64,000 bases of DNA from Dasyornis broadbenti (Eukaryota > Chordata > Aves > Passeriformes > Dasyornithidae): positions 380,788-444,787 of the forward strand of contig VZRN01003396.1 of assembly GCA_013397935.1 (NCBI GenBank), given 5' to 3'. The notes beneath the pieces are model-generated. The model was not told the origin of the DNA and made no database searches. It saw only the letters and a program-made list of their open reading frames with translations. The position numbers and the translations under genes are program-made. Positions 37,183 to 49,124 of the stretch are shown piece after piece; within the stretch, counting starts at the first letter, position 1, and the number at the start of each line of letters is the position of its first letter.

Positions 37183-38061
37183 TCATGGCTGGGTTGATGT
37201 TTCCCACCTCTCCTAGGAAAACAGACTAGGAAAATAATCTGGATCAAAAATCATACCAAAACCCCCTCTTCCTCAAGCTAATTCTTTGAGAACTCCTAAC
37301 CACTGATGTATTTGAAGAGAACAAATTTTCTGTACTGAAGTGTAAACTTACTGGTGGAGATATCTGTCAGCACTCCCCATTTCCTGAGACACAAGCGTCT
37401 CTTATGAGGAGATGTTACCAGCCAGGAAGAAAAATGCTCTGTTCAGTCATCCTATGTCATATTTGAAAGATGAAGTAATTTTACCAGTACTTAGAAACAA
37501 ACAAAAGCAGCAAAACTTGGTAGACACAGGATGGAAGATTTCCGCCTCAAAGTGATGTGAAAGAAATGGATAAAACCGCTACTTTGGACAATAAAACAGG
37601 GAAAGAGAAACTGCTTTGTAACATTATTGGTAATATCTGGTAGTGCTTGCATACTAGAAACAGCACACCACAGTGAAAAAATGTTCATGAAAACATTTAA
37701 CACACCCTAGTCTTTTCACATCGTGTTTACTGTCTTCTTTTTCCCTCCCTTCATAAATTCCAGAATATGCAATGATGCAATGCTCGTATCTCATTCCCTA
37801 CAATTACACTGTAATGCAGACCTAAACCCCAGCCTGATATTTTCCTCCAAGCAGAACAACCCTGCATAAAGTTTCCTGGAGCATGGCTATAGCCCAGGCA
37901 AGTGCTTTAAATACACCCTGGTTTTGCATCAGAGTGAGAGAGTGAAAGAGTGGCTGGTATTTAATATTTGTTTCATTTTCTACTTGCCGGTGACCAAAGG
38001 GACCTCTGATAGTTCCCTGAAAAATCAAAGAGAACTTTCTATCCTCAAAATAAATAGATTT

Positions 38062-38080
38062 AAAAAAAAAAAAAAAAAAA
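38062..38080. repeat. Poly-A run (19)
   Basis: A 19-base A homopolymer followed by TTCATTTTTG. No retroposon body is recognisable upstream on the plus strand. Confidence 0.9.
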
Positions 38081-38663
38081 TTCATTTTTGTGCTTCAGAA
38101 TGCTAAGCCAAATTTCTCAGTATAAAACCTGCTTTGGAGCTACTGCCACTTCTTCCATAACAGAGTCAGAATGAACATATCTCCCAGTTGACTTTAATTC
38201 TTCCCTTTTAAATCTTTCAAAATTACAGGTGTGGGTGTAGTTGATGAATGTGTACTTTTTGCTTTTTGCAGAGGGGCTTGCAGCATTTTTAGGATACAAC
38301 GCCCTTCACTGTCACACACTAAGTAGCTTTCCTGCATGGAATATGTCCTCTAGGCTGAGTTATAGCCACATCCAGAGGTAAGGGCCCCAAAGCAGCCGCT
38401 TTGATGGAGAACAGAGTCTCCACCAGCAGTTGGCATGTAGTGGTGTGACTCCACGGTCTGTGCAGCTGGCATGGGCAGGGTCTGCTTTTGAGTCACCAGG
38501 TCGCTGTGAAGCTCTTCACTATCTCTGCTTCAGGCTGTCATCCCACCAGCTTCTCTGAACAACACCACCATGAAAACATTATTATGAGGATCTTTTGCAA
38601 GGTACAATAGCTGCCTTAGACCCGTATTTTGGTAATATGAATCTCAAGATTTCCATAACAGAT

Positions 38664-38685
38664 ATACACATACATGTATGTGTAT
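38664..38685. repeat. 22-bp perfect palindrome
   Basis: ATACACATACA followed directly by its exact reverse complement TGTATGTGTAT, with no spacer. The centre is ACATGT. Part of the symmetry comes from alternating purine-pyrimidine composition (AC/GT-like), which can also form Z-DNA. Cruciform extrusion is possible but not shown. Confidence 0.9.
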
Positions 38686-38888
38686 TTCTATGCAAATGGC
38701 TATCTGAAGGTACAACACCTGCACCCATGAGGGTAAGTATTTTTCGGTGCAAACTGAGTTGAAATGCGTTAGGCATGTGATTCCACTGTCCTTTATGTGT
38801 GCCTGCAGCTGCAGCTGTGAGCAAGAGTTGCTTTGGTTGCTCCAGTATGTCTGGTTTTTGACCACTGTGTGAGGCTGGATCCAAAGTC

Positions 38889-38925
38889 CTCTGAAGTCAG
38901 TGGGAGTATTTTCACGGAAGCTGCT
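38889..38925. repeat. Possible ancient amniote dispersed repeat
   Basis: CTGAAGTCAGTGGGAGTATT resembles the widespread old motif ttgaagtcaatgggagtttt, often found with the ttactccagatttacacc motif in amniote genomes. Short match and unnamed family. See 48829-48886 for the best copy of the companion motif. Confidence 0.3.
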
Positions 38926-40532
38926 GGTCTTCGGGTTTGCTTGATGTGGCTTTACAATCAGAATTGAGATGAAGAAGGCGAGGGCCACACCACTGCCACC
39001 AGGGTGGATGTCACCTCAAACCATGGCCAACAGCACAGGAAAATTGAAGGAATGATTGCCATGGAAATTTCCCAAGAGGCAGAGTGGGTTTTTTCCAAAG
39101 TTTTGGTCTTGGGGATTTACTGTAACAACAACCAGGAAAAAAAAGATTAAAAAATGACATAATGGTTTCTGCATTTGTGAAGAAGCAAAAAGTTGAGGAA
39201 AGAAATGCTGACTCCTCTTCATCTCTCTTTGTGGTTGAAATAACATCTGATTTTGCTCTGTGACCTTCCCATGAACTTCCTTTGAAACCATAATTCACCT
39301 GATATCTACAGCAACTTCTGCCTTCCACCTCTGGCCATTCAAGAGGGGAGAGATGTCAAATTTTTCCTCTCTCTTGGCCTATTTGGATGCATCAGTCTTA
39401 TTGGGGACTGGGGTTGCTCTTCACCCAACTTTTCTGTGCAACTGGAGCACCTGGTGAAAAGGGTGGGAGAAGACATTTGGTGTACAGTCTCACTGCAAGC
39501 TGAGCCACCTCCCCAGAGCTGCTCCTCTGTGGGAAGCACCAGGAAATCCCTGGCAAAACCCAGTGCAGTTGGTCCTTGGTTCTGACTATATACAATCTAC
39601 AATTCTTCTGTCAGCACTGGAGAACAGAGCCTGCAAACTCGAACATCATTATCACAGGTATTTTTCATTTAAATTACTACCTTTCTGTCTGGCCAGAGAG
39701 CTGTTAGTGCCCACTGGCAGTGGAAGAGATACAGAAGAAAGCATTTCCCCTCTGACTATGGGGATTTCCTTTTGTTGTAATCCAAAATCGTTGTAATAAA
39801 TTGGAAGGTGAAGGGAGGTGGATTCTCATCTCATGCAAAACTGCCTTGTCCTTTGGCTTTATTGAAGTGGCAAGAGTTCCCATCCGCTGAGGGCGCAGAT
39901 TGAGCTTGGCTGATTTTATGGCCAGAGCTGATGCCCTGGCACAGCAGGTGAAAGAGCCTCTTTTAATGGCTGTTGTGGATGAGCTGCCATGCCTTGCCAT
40001 CTGGGCACAAACTAAAGATGGGAATGCCCATGCCCTTCCCTTCTGACATCAGGAAACCAGACAAGGATTATGTGCTGTAAAACTTTGCTCTACAAATGCA
40101 TATTTCTTGGCTTGTTACACTGATGAGTTACACTTGTGATTTGGTGCAAACCTACACTGTTTGCTCTCAGATTGCCTTTAAATGTTTCAGGCTTTTAATT
40201 AACAACAGCAGCAACAAAATGTTGTCAATGTTGGTGGCATTCAGCTGCCATTCTGATGCCAGCTGCTGTGGGCAGATCTCAGTGAGAACATGGCATTCTG
40301 GACACTTCAGCTTCCCTGAGAAAGTGGTTGGTGTATCATGATAGATGATATGTCACAATACTGTGATAGGTGACAATAGCAGCCACAGTGCCTACTGTCA
40401 GTGTCAATGCAATGGACAGTAACGATGATGGTAAGCTATGTCCTTAGGAGAAGTTTGGGCATAAGGAATGTAACCTGGGTAAGTCCTTAGGTGCATAAGC
40501 TAAAGTCATATTAGAAGAGTGAAATATTTCAG

Positions 40533-40548
40533 AAAAAAAAAAAAAAAA
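40533..40548. repeat. Poly-A run (16)
   Basis: A 16-base A homopolymer followed by TAAACC. No associated retroposon body is recognisable. Confidence 0.9.
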
Positions 40549-42485
40549 TAAACCTGACAGGAGACTTCCTTCAGCTACTCCCTTGGCAGCTTTAGAAGCT
40601 GGAGAATTTCCACCTGCTCCTATCTGTCCTCACAGGATGCAACAAGGTCTTACAATAAAAACAAGTACAGACTGATCAACAAAGTCCTCTATATTTTCAC
40701 TTTGTAAAGCCTCGTTATATTTTAATACTGCTATAATTCTGATTTAACAATGGATCCAGAGAATTACTTTGGTAACTCACAAAACCTTTTGCCCTGGCTT
40801 TCAGTTTGTTCCAGTAGCTCTTCCAAGCACTTCTGGAGGAAAGGGGTACTTGTGCAATGCTGAGGGTCCCTGATGGACTCATTCCTCCTGGATCTGCAGC
40901 ACCTGCTCCTGTGGTCAGCCCTCACTCATGCTGGGAGTCTTGGCAGCTTTGATGTGCTCACTCCCATGAGTAATTGCAGTTCACTCCATAAGGATTCAGC
41001 CTTGCCGCTAAATTTACTCCAATTCTGGAGGGCCAGTGACTGAGCCAATTGTTTTGTTTTGTGGGTGGCTTCAATAATGCCTCCTACTGGCTGCAGAGAC
41101 TCTGGCTGTTAGGAGCTGGCCCTACCTGGTTTGTAATGGATGGGTGGAAGAGACAGTATGAACTAACTCACTCCCAGGGTGCATTTAGTGCATCACACCA
41201 CATTATCTTCCATTTTCAGCCATTTGTTGTTGAAACCTCTTCTCAGGTAGTTCATAAAATATTAATGTGGAAGGTCCCAGAAATCTCTCTTATTCTTCTT
41301 TGCTCTAAGAAAAAAATAAAATAAAATTATGAAAGTGCTTCTCTTCAACCAATGCTTTCTTTTGTAAGAGAAATATTCTATCTAGTCACTGAGACAATAA
41401 TTTCTGTTTTCAAAAACAGGAAGAAAATTATAAACAATGTGCAGCCAGAACAAATAATAGGGGGGTTTGCCAACTGCATTCCCAAAAACACATATACAAT
41501 GTCTGTGAACAAAAGTGCTACGGTCATGATTCCTGACATTCAGAACTGCCACACCATTTATTTTAGGCTTAAGACTTATGAAAGATTAGTGATGATAAAG
41601 ACCTACTGCTAGTTTTAAGCAATCTGGGGATCTCCTGTAATTTGGAAACTGTTCCCAGTGTTGGTTGCAGAAGAACTGAAGCCGGAGTGGTGGATGCAGT
41701 ACATGGGGAGGCAAAACTCTCCTTTCTGTCCTTGCAAATCTTTGTCACAATTCCCGCTGTTAGGAGTGGAACTTCTGCACATGCAGTGCAGAGTCTGCAG
41801 TGGAAAAAGACAGAAGGATTTCCCTGAAGAAAAGCACTGTGGGACTCTGGTGTGCACAGGCCTTAGTAGATCCTGATGCAGGGGTGTGGAATGTCTCAGC
41901 CCTCAGATGTCCCCAGCCCTGTGCAAGGAGGTACCAACCCCACGATAGCATCCACATAGCAGCTCCTGTGCTTACACTGCAGCCACCCAGATTCACCCTG
42001 CATGCGCAAATTTCTGAGGAGGATGAGTTTGTGGAGCTGAAAGAGCAGCAGTGGGACTGGTGTTAACAGTGTCAGGGTGTGATAAATACATATCATAATA
42101 TTGGCTTTTCGCAAATATTAGAATAGATACTATGTGTATGATTTTAATTTTACAAAAATAGCCTTGCTGTGAATATATAGCTATGTAATGATAACTTACG
42201 CCTTTCTTTCTGTTACTAGCTAGTCTTAAAACATAATAGTGAAATAACTAATATAGTTAATGTAGAATGCTTGAACTGTCTGCTGGATTGGATAAAATCC
42301 CACAAGCAGTGTACTAAAGGACTCTGTCACTGACATCTCAACTATCAGCACTTGTCGACTGTAAAGACTACCACCTAGAAAAAATAACAAAACTAACTAA
42401 AACCACAACCAAAAAAACTACACATGCTCTAAAAAGGCGGACCCGAACTACACAGTTCTTAGAATAGTTTAAATTATAATTTAAT

Positions 42486-42538
42486 AGTTTTTGGAAACTA
42501 TAAAACAGTTTTTGGAAATAAAGCTTAGTTTTTGGAAA
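42486..42538. repeat. Three phased copies of a 12-mer
   Basis: AGTTTTTGGAAA occurs exactly at 42486-42497, 42507-42518 and 42527-42538, start-to-start spacings of 21 and 20 bases, close to two turns of B-DNA. The spacers (CTATAAAAC, TAAAGCTT) are unrelated, so this is not a simple tandem duplication of a longer unit. Each copy contains TTGGA (an NFI half site) and GGAAA (an NFAT core). No promoter is recognisable next to it. Confidence 0.8.
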
Positions 42539-42544
42539 AGTTTA

Positions 42545-44435
42545 ATTATGCATTAGGCTGATGCAATAGAAAGGGTATTTTAAAAGTGTCTCTGTCCATA
42601 GCAGGTGTGTTTTTTGGCTGAATGCCAAGCACCCAGCACTGTTACTTTTGCTTTGTTGTCTTTGTCCCCTACTGTCTATTATTAAACTTTCAAATCCTAA
42701 CAAAAGGGTAGACCTCATTTTTCACAAGGGCAATGATGCTTGGCAGAAGGGCAGGCAGAAGCTGCAGGGCTGCAGATATCGCTGCCCAAACAATCTCATC
42801 GGTGCATGCCAGTCCAGACCCTCTTGCACTCTTGCTTCTGCTGAGTTTGGCTGTAGCAAAAGCCTTCTATTCAGACAGGGCTGCTTACATTTTCTGGGGC
42901 ATGGCCCACTCTTTGCTGTAAGGAAAGGGCTAAATGTAGGAGGACAAGCTGGCATGAAAACCAGTCATGTACAAATGCGGTTCTCGCTGCCCAGTCTCAT
43001 CAGTGGTGCATGTTGTAGCCTGTAAGAACCCTCTCTGTTCACACCAAACTGCTTTAAGTGATGTACCCTCTCTGGCCCTTCCTTGTGCCCTATACATGGT
43101 GTTTGTATAATATTAGTAGTAACGTTGGTTTGAAACCTACTAATCTGTAATGGGGCTTGGCATCAAAGGGCATCCCAGTAGTGCTGGCATTGGTTAGACC
43201 CAGCCATTAAAGAACATCACATCTCCACACAAAATAGGCAAGTGCAAAACAGTGTGATGGTTTTGGTTAAGAACATGTTCTCATCTCTTCAGTGACTAAT
43301 TTTCTTCTTTGTTTCTGTTTACCAGTCCCAGGTACAAATAGGCTGTCTGAGCAAACTATGTTCCCACCAGGAGGACACCTTGTCTGGGCCCCAGAGAGCA
43401 CTTCAGTGCCTTCTGCCACCACACAACATGTCACCCAGGGTGTATCTGCCCTGCCATTGAGTGGGGACATTGGTGCTGATTTAGGGACATCTCTTAAGGA
43501 GTTTCCTTTCAGGCAGTGCTCATGGTGGCATTGGGTCAGCTTCTGGGAAGGAGATGGAGGGGTGACCATCAGAGGCACACAAGGCTATTAAGTGGTCACA
43601 GCTTGGGGGAAAAATCAGAGCACCTATTTTGAGAGGAAAAGGTTTTGGTTTGCTTTAAATGCCAGAGACGGAAAGAGGAGGATATGTGGAAGTAACTAAG
43701 AATTAAAAATTAAAAAGTGAGGAAAAAGCCCTCATTAGATTGTTGTTTAAAGCTGAAGCAATCCTGGAGGCATGAAAACCATGGAAAGGTGAGCGGGCAC
43801 TCTTCCCATGCTTACTGGAAAATTGATCCTTGTTCTCAGCTATCAATTATGTATCCATAAGAAATATTGACTCACGCCCTACCACAGGACTTACATAAGT
43901 GCTCCAAACACATCTGTTTGCAGACATTATGATCTGTGTCTTTGACTCTCTGTACCAGTCTCATTATAAATGATGAGCCAATAAATACTCTAGGAAAAGT
44001 TTTTACGATGTTTCAGTTGACATTTGGGAGCTTCAAAGAATCACATAGTGCTGCCTTCAATCTATATGCACTGTTCTTCATTGATTAGGTGAGCTCATTG
44101 ATTTCTAGCAAGATCAAAGGTAGAAGACAACTACTGGAGAGGTTAAATATGGAGAAGACCTACTAAACCCATTTGTCGGTTACTTGCTGTAGTAGAAGTT
44201 GCATTGCCCGTACAGCAGCCAACAAAATATCACTTCCACTTTTACAGGATTCCAGAATGGTCTGAACATATAATTTCTTCCTCCAGCACTGGCAGTTCCC
44301 AGGGTTAAAAATTTTCTTCTGCAGTTTGTCCTGCTGCTGGCCACAGATTACTTCATCCATGTGCTTCCATCGTCTCTTGTCCTGCTTCTCTTTTGTATTG
44401 GGCTGCCCATCTCAGCATCATTTTACTGATCCCCT
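42545..44435. other. Non-coding stretch
   Basis: The plus-strand frame 42648-43025 (125 codons) and frames at 43267-43591 on both strands are unrecognised. A 22-base string at 43237-43258 recurs with one mismatch at 58048-58069. No exon, RNA gene or repeat consensus is recognisable. Confidence 0.55.
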
Positions 44436-44439
44436 GTTG

Positions 44440-45190
44440 AAGAGGAACCCTAAGCTTGCAGGAAACAGGGAGGTTCAGAGGGGAAATAAAAGCAGTCCTA
44501 TCAGACTAATCCAGAAGGATCTTATGAGAGCATTCCTAACAATGGCCAGCACCAGATGAATTGAAGAAGTACATGGAAAGGGTAAATGAAAAAATAAGAG
44601 CTTTTCCCGATGGCATCTGGCAGTCTGTAGATACCTCCTGAGCTGGTGCTTATGTCAGGAACTGTAAGTGTGAAAGCCTTTGATGGACTTTTTTCCCATA
44701 AGCCTGTCTTCTTTTTGAAATAATTTGTAGTAATTGTTCAGCCCAAACTGGTGAGATGCATTTTGCCTTTACACTGCACTCCAGGCTCCTTTCCAGTAAT
44801 GCTCCTTTCCAGGATGCTGGCCACTCAGCATCCACTATTTTTTTGAGCACCATTGGTGAGTCTTTTTTTTTTTTTGCTAACATCGGCATATGGGGATATT
44901 TTGTTCAGCTCTATTAACTAGCATTTTTTTAAATGAAGACCCTTAATTGGATCAATTTGAAAGGCTATTAATCTTCTGTCCATTTATTCAATCTCCCATT
45001 CTTCCCACTGGGGTTCACAACCCCTCTGAATCTGAGTGCCATCAATGAATACAAATAATATAGAGTACGGATATCATCTCATATCATTAGTGAGAACGTT
45101 AAATAAGATCGGGTCTAATACTGATCTCTGGAGCACCTAACTTTCCAGCTATTCCCCATCTAACCATGCTGATGACTAATGATGCCTTCT
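44440..45190 (-). mobile_element. CR1-type LINE, decayed RT domain plus 3' end
   Basis: Read on the minus strand from 45190 downward this is a CR1 copy. 45095-45136 encodes VLQRSVLDPILFNV, a decayed form of the reverse-transcriptase block (V)PQGSVLGPxLFNI. Then come TND and eleven residues, then FIDG (45038-45049), in the place of the catalytic FADD of motif C. The eleven-residue gap equals that in CR1 ORF2. Further on, MDRRLIAFQIDPIK (about 44940-44985) parallels the WADRxLMKFNxDKCK block. From about 44680 to 44480 the antisense 3' end is readable (for example 'acaatggccagcaccagatg'). The catalytic aspartate is lost and stops are present, so it is dead. The RT-to-tail distance is shorter than in an intact element, implying an internal deletion. 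The middle (44690-44920) is unaligned. Confidence 0.8.
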
Positions 45191-45194
45191 ACAT

Positions 45195-48100
45195 CTAGGC
45201 AAATGAGATTTTGGCTTACTGCCAATCGCAAAAAAATCAGGAGAAAGCAAGAGAGGAGGTGGTTTCAATCATGCTGAAAAGAAAAAAAAACCAAACACTG
45301 GTGAGTCAAAAAGTCACTTATATTCAGTTTGGATCAGATGTGGTTTCTTGTTACTTGATTTACATTGTGGTTTCACTTTTGTTTAAAACATTATCAAGTG
45401 TTTTGATACTTGCTTAGCTGCACATTAAAGGAAAGATTCTTTACAAAAAGTAGTTTCGAATTTGAAAATACAAAAGCTGCTTCCCAAGTGATCGCATCAG
45501 ACATTGGATTTTTTTAATGTGGTTACTTTTGTAAGACTAAAAGTTCAGGAAAACTCAGTCAGTAAGCACAAAGTGTAACTTTGTAATTAAGAAATTTAAA
45601 TTTTTCATCCCATCTAATCATGGCCTGCTAGAAAAAAGAAAATTTTAGTTAAAAAATGTTATCCATTTCTGATCATCTCATACCAGGTTTTAATTTAATT
45701 TCTTCTTTGATACCTGTGGCATGTAAATGGGACAGCTAATAACAGTGATTTTTCTGAGCTGTGAAGCATCATTTCTTGCTGTTATAGTTAATAGTATTTA
45801 CTGTAGAAATGCATAAGAGTATTTATCTGCGGCCAGGACCCTGTTGCTCTGGGCTCAGAAGAAGCACAGGAGAGTGGGCTGATGCTTCCACCGAGAGAAT
45901 GAAGCTGGACACTGGCTATAGCAGGCTGCAACACACAAAAAGCTGAGCATTGGGGTTGCAGGAGTTTGGCATATTTTACTGCCTTATAGTTTGTTTCTAT
46001 TGGATACAGTTATCAAGGGATAAACTAATTGAAAAAAAGAATAAAGGATGGTTGGAGTGTCTGTGTCACGACAGAGCTTGCTGAGAGGTGCAGGTGTGAA
46101 ATGAAGATGAGCTCAAAAACCCTGAAGTACTCTGAGTCTCTGTTCATTTTTGTCTTCATGTCTAGTGATATACAAATATGCTGTATGACTACTGTTTTTA
46201 TATTTTGTATGAATCATATAATCACAATTTTAAAAAAGTAAAGCTGATGACATTTATTCACTTTCTGCCCAATCTGTGAATTGATTTTGACCGTATCTTT
46301 AGGCTAATGTCCTCTTCTGGCCTGGTGTTACACAGCTGTATTTTAGCTCCAAGTTTTTGGTCCTGTGGTCCCTGTTCTTAGTGAAAGCCTGAGGATCAGA
46401 GATAAATGAGCTCAGTGTGGGAGTTGGCTGTGGGATAGAGAAATCAGTGTTGGCTGTACAGCAGCACTGTGCTCCTCATTATGCAGCACTGCCAAGCTGC
46501 TCCAGGCTGCTCTCTCCCCTTTGGGGCAGAAAGTAGCCCTGAGTGCCTTCAAGACAAGATGTGGCCTTAACTGCTGCCTCCTCTCATTCGCTCACTCTCC
46601 TCTTCCTGCCAAAGTCCCCTTTCTGCCAGCAGTGCAGGACAGCCATCCTGCACAGGTAAGGCAGCTTACAGACTTGCAGTCTCAGAGCAAACAAAATCTA
46701 GGACACCTGTGTCTTTGTGTAAACTCATTCCTCCCTCAGCGGATGTGAGCGAACCCAGTCTTCCCAATTACTCATCCCTTCACATATCCCTGCCCTCTCT
46801 GTAGTTTCCTCCTTGTTTTTCACTGATGCCCCAGTTAAGAGGTAATGGGGTATAAAACTTCAGGCAGAAAAAAGGAGAAAGATGCTGGAGCTCTGTCCCA
46901 AATGGCAGACCAGAGCCTGCTGATTATATCCAGACTGAGAGTCCTCAGTACATGCATGTGGAGTAAAGGGAGAAGGGAGATGCTTATTAGACCGAATGGG
47001 AGTTCTGCTCGCAGAAGAGGAGCGCTCTGCGGCCCTGAGGATGTAAGGAAGATTTGCTAACTTTGCTTTACAGTATTCATGCAGATAAGGAAGACTCTCA
47101 GTCTCCAATCATAAATCGGTATTATACAGTATACTCCCAAAGGCCATAATTACTTCCAGAAGCAGAAATTTGAATGACCCAGATAATTAGTTCAGTGCAG
47201 CTGGTCCAAAAATTATTTACATAAAAGCCAGTTTTACTTGAGGGGGAAGAAAAACAACCTTGCTACCAAAAGCAAATGACCCAGTTAGCTTCATGCAATG
47301 AGTCTGAGGAGACAGAGCATGAGTGGCAACACGGTGGCCTGTGCCATCACTTCTTCTCTCTTGTTTTCAGAGGACAAACACTGACACAACGAGGCTCTCT
47401 ATAAACAAACATGCAGGAAGGCAATGAAGGAACAGGAACACTGCATGAATTTGACCTTATGCTTTCTGTGAGAGTCAGTCTCGGGGAGATGTGAAGGTCC
47501 ATGACACCCAGAGGAAAACATTTCACTTGCAAGGTGCAGGCACCTAGGGAACAAGGGGCAAGAAGCGGCACAACTCTGCTCCAGGCACTGGGGCAGCTGG
47601 CGTCAGTCCTTCCATGAAGGGTGCTGATGCAACTGGAAACTAATCACTGTGGTTATCTGGATTAATTTTTAACCAAAACCAGTTCCTCTGTCCAGCTTAG
47701 TACACAGCTGGGCAGCAGGACAGGTGTCTAGGAAGGGAATGCCCAGCAGAAATGTGGTTAAGTTGTCCAGGGGGCTGGCACTGATATTTCAGAGGCTTCC
47801 CTCTAAACTGCTAGGTTAAAAAACAAAGAAATTATATGCTTATAGAAAGCATTTGATTTTAAAAGCATTTGAGTGATTCAACCCTTTGCTAGTGACTATG
47901 AGCACTCTTAGCATGCACTCATGGGAACACAAACCATTGCTGGGTTAACCACTGATGTTTATTTACGATTCTGTCCCATGTGGACAATCCTGAGTCTCAG
48001 CTCTGCAGTGCTCTGGCCCCATTCCCAGGGCCAGATCCTCTATCCCTGCCAGAGCTTTTACCCTGCAGGCAATGAGGATAGTGGCTAACCCCTTCATAGG

Positions 48101-48825
48101 TGTCCTGTTGTCACACCATGGGGGTCACCCCCACAAGCACTTTGGAGATTAGGTGGTTCTTGCAATCTCACTGCCTAGGACATCCTGTCCCCTGCCCATT
48201 GGTGAATCAAGATGTGCTGCTGCAAGCACAGCAAGACACAGAGGTGCAGGTAATCACGAAGAAGAAGGAAACCTGAACTATATACCCCCATTTATCGTGT
48301 CCTTGCATCTTTGCCATCTTTTCATTCAGGCTGTGACCACCACACACTGTTGCTCTGCAGCAAAAATATGCCAGGAAAGGCACCACTCATCCTCAGTGTG
48401 ACACAGGCAATCAACTGACATCACTGCTTCTTAACACTCTCTCAAGTCATAAGTGGCTTTGTGCTGTTGGTTCTCAGAAAGTTTGCCCACCCTCAGAACT
48501 GAGTGCTCACCCCCCAGAAGGAATGAGAAGACAAAAAAAAAAATCTGTGAGAAACAGAATAGGATAACAACTATCTTTTGTATTCAAGAGAGAGCACAAA
48601 CATGCTTACTTAAAAAAAAGTTAAATTGTTCTCCTGAAGTGTAGAATGTACAAATATTAAGAGTAAAGAGCTGCGGGTCTCACCAACACCCAATTGCTGT
48701 TTGGTATTGCTATGGATAACGCTTGTTACTTAACAGCATAGTAAATAATTAGATAACATCCTCATAATGCCACTGGATCCAATTCACCTTCCACTTACAC
48801 AGCTTTTATGCTAGTATGTGCCCAT
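45195..48825. other. Non-coding stretch, no gene recognised
   Basis: The longest frame is 46860-47108 on the minus strand (82 codons). No domain is recognisable. 45420-45830 is strongly AT-rich. No RNA gene, CpG island or repeat consensus is recognisable by eye. Confidence 0.6.
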
Positions 48826-48828
48826 TGC

Positions 48829-48886
48829 CTTAATTGGGTTACTCTTGATTTACAGTGTAAATTGAAAGGTGAATTTGAGACCACAG
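48829..48886 (+). repeat. Possible ancient amniote dispersed repeat (best copy)
   Basis: The order 'ttaattgggttactcttgat', 'ttacagtgtaaattg' and 'gaatttgagacc' resembles the widespread old motif cattggagttactcttgat / ttacaccagtgtaaatg / agaatctggccc. I recall this dispersed motif from sauropsid genomes but not its official name. It is the clearest of four candidate copies in the window. Confidence 0.4.
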
Positions 48887-48889
48887 AAG

Positions 48890-49095
48890 GCAAGTTGGAG
48901 GGAATATGATTTGCTGCAGGCTGGATCCTGATTGCAGTAACACTCACCTGGGGTGGCAGGGTATCTCCACCGAGCTTGAGAGCTTCACCATTGCCAGGGT
49001 AGAGACAATAGAAATTCAGGCCCTGCCATTCTTTGTTTACAATGAATAAGCACATCTTGCACAGCATAATGTGCCAGCAGGTTCCCTTCTCCTTC
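48890..49095. other. Non-coding stretch
   Basis: About 200 bases between the ancient repeat and the G4 motif. I see nothing in it that I can annotate. Confidence 0.5.
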
Positions 49096-49100
49096 CCTCA

Positions 49101-49119
49101 CCCCACCCTCACCCCACCC
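49101..49119 (-). other. Predicted G-quadruplex, short loops
   Basis: CCCCACCCTCACCCCACCC on the plus strand gives four G runs (3, 4, 3, 4) on the minus strand with loops of 1, 3 and 1 bases, a pattern expected to be among the more stable quadruplexes. It is made of two copies of the 11-mer CCCCACCCTCA. It sits inside overlapping chance frames, with no gene recognised nearby. Confidence 0.8.
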
Positions 49120-49124
49120 TCTCT

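Larger units (their letters stand above)
37190..42480. other. Non-coding stretch, no gene recognised
   Basis: Open frames at 38582-38988 and 39011-39328 (minus) and 39704-40000 (minus) have no recognisable domain. A plus-strand frame running from about 39918 to 40044 (MARADALAQQVKEPLL...) looks protein-like but is short and unrecognised. Two poly-A runs, a palindrome and a possible ancient repeat inside this stretch are listed separately. From 42060 to 42480 the DNA is very AT-rich. Confidence 0.6.
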
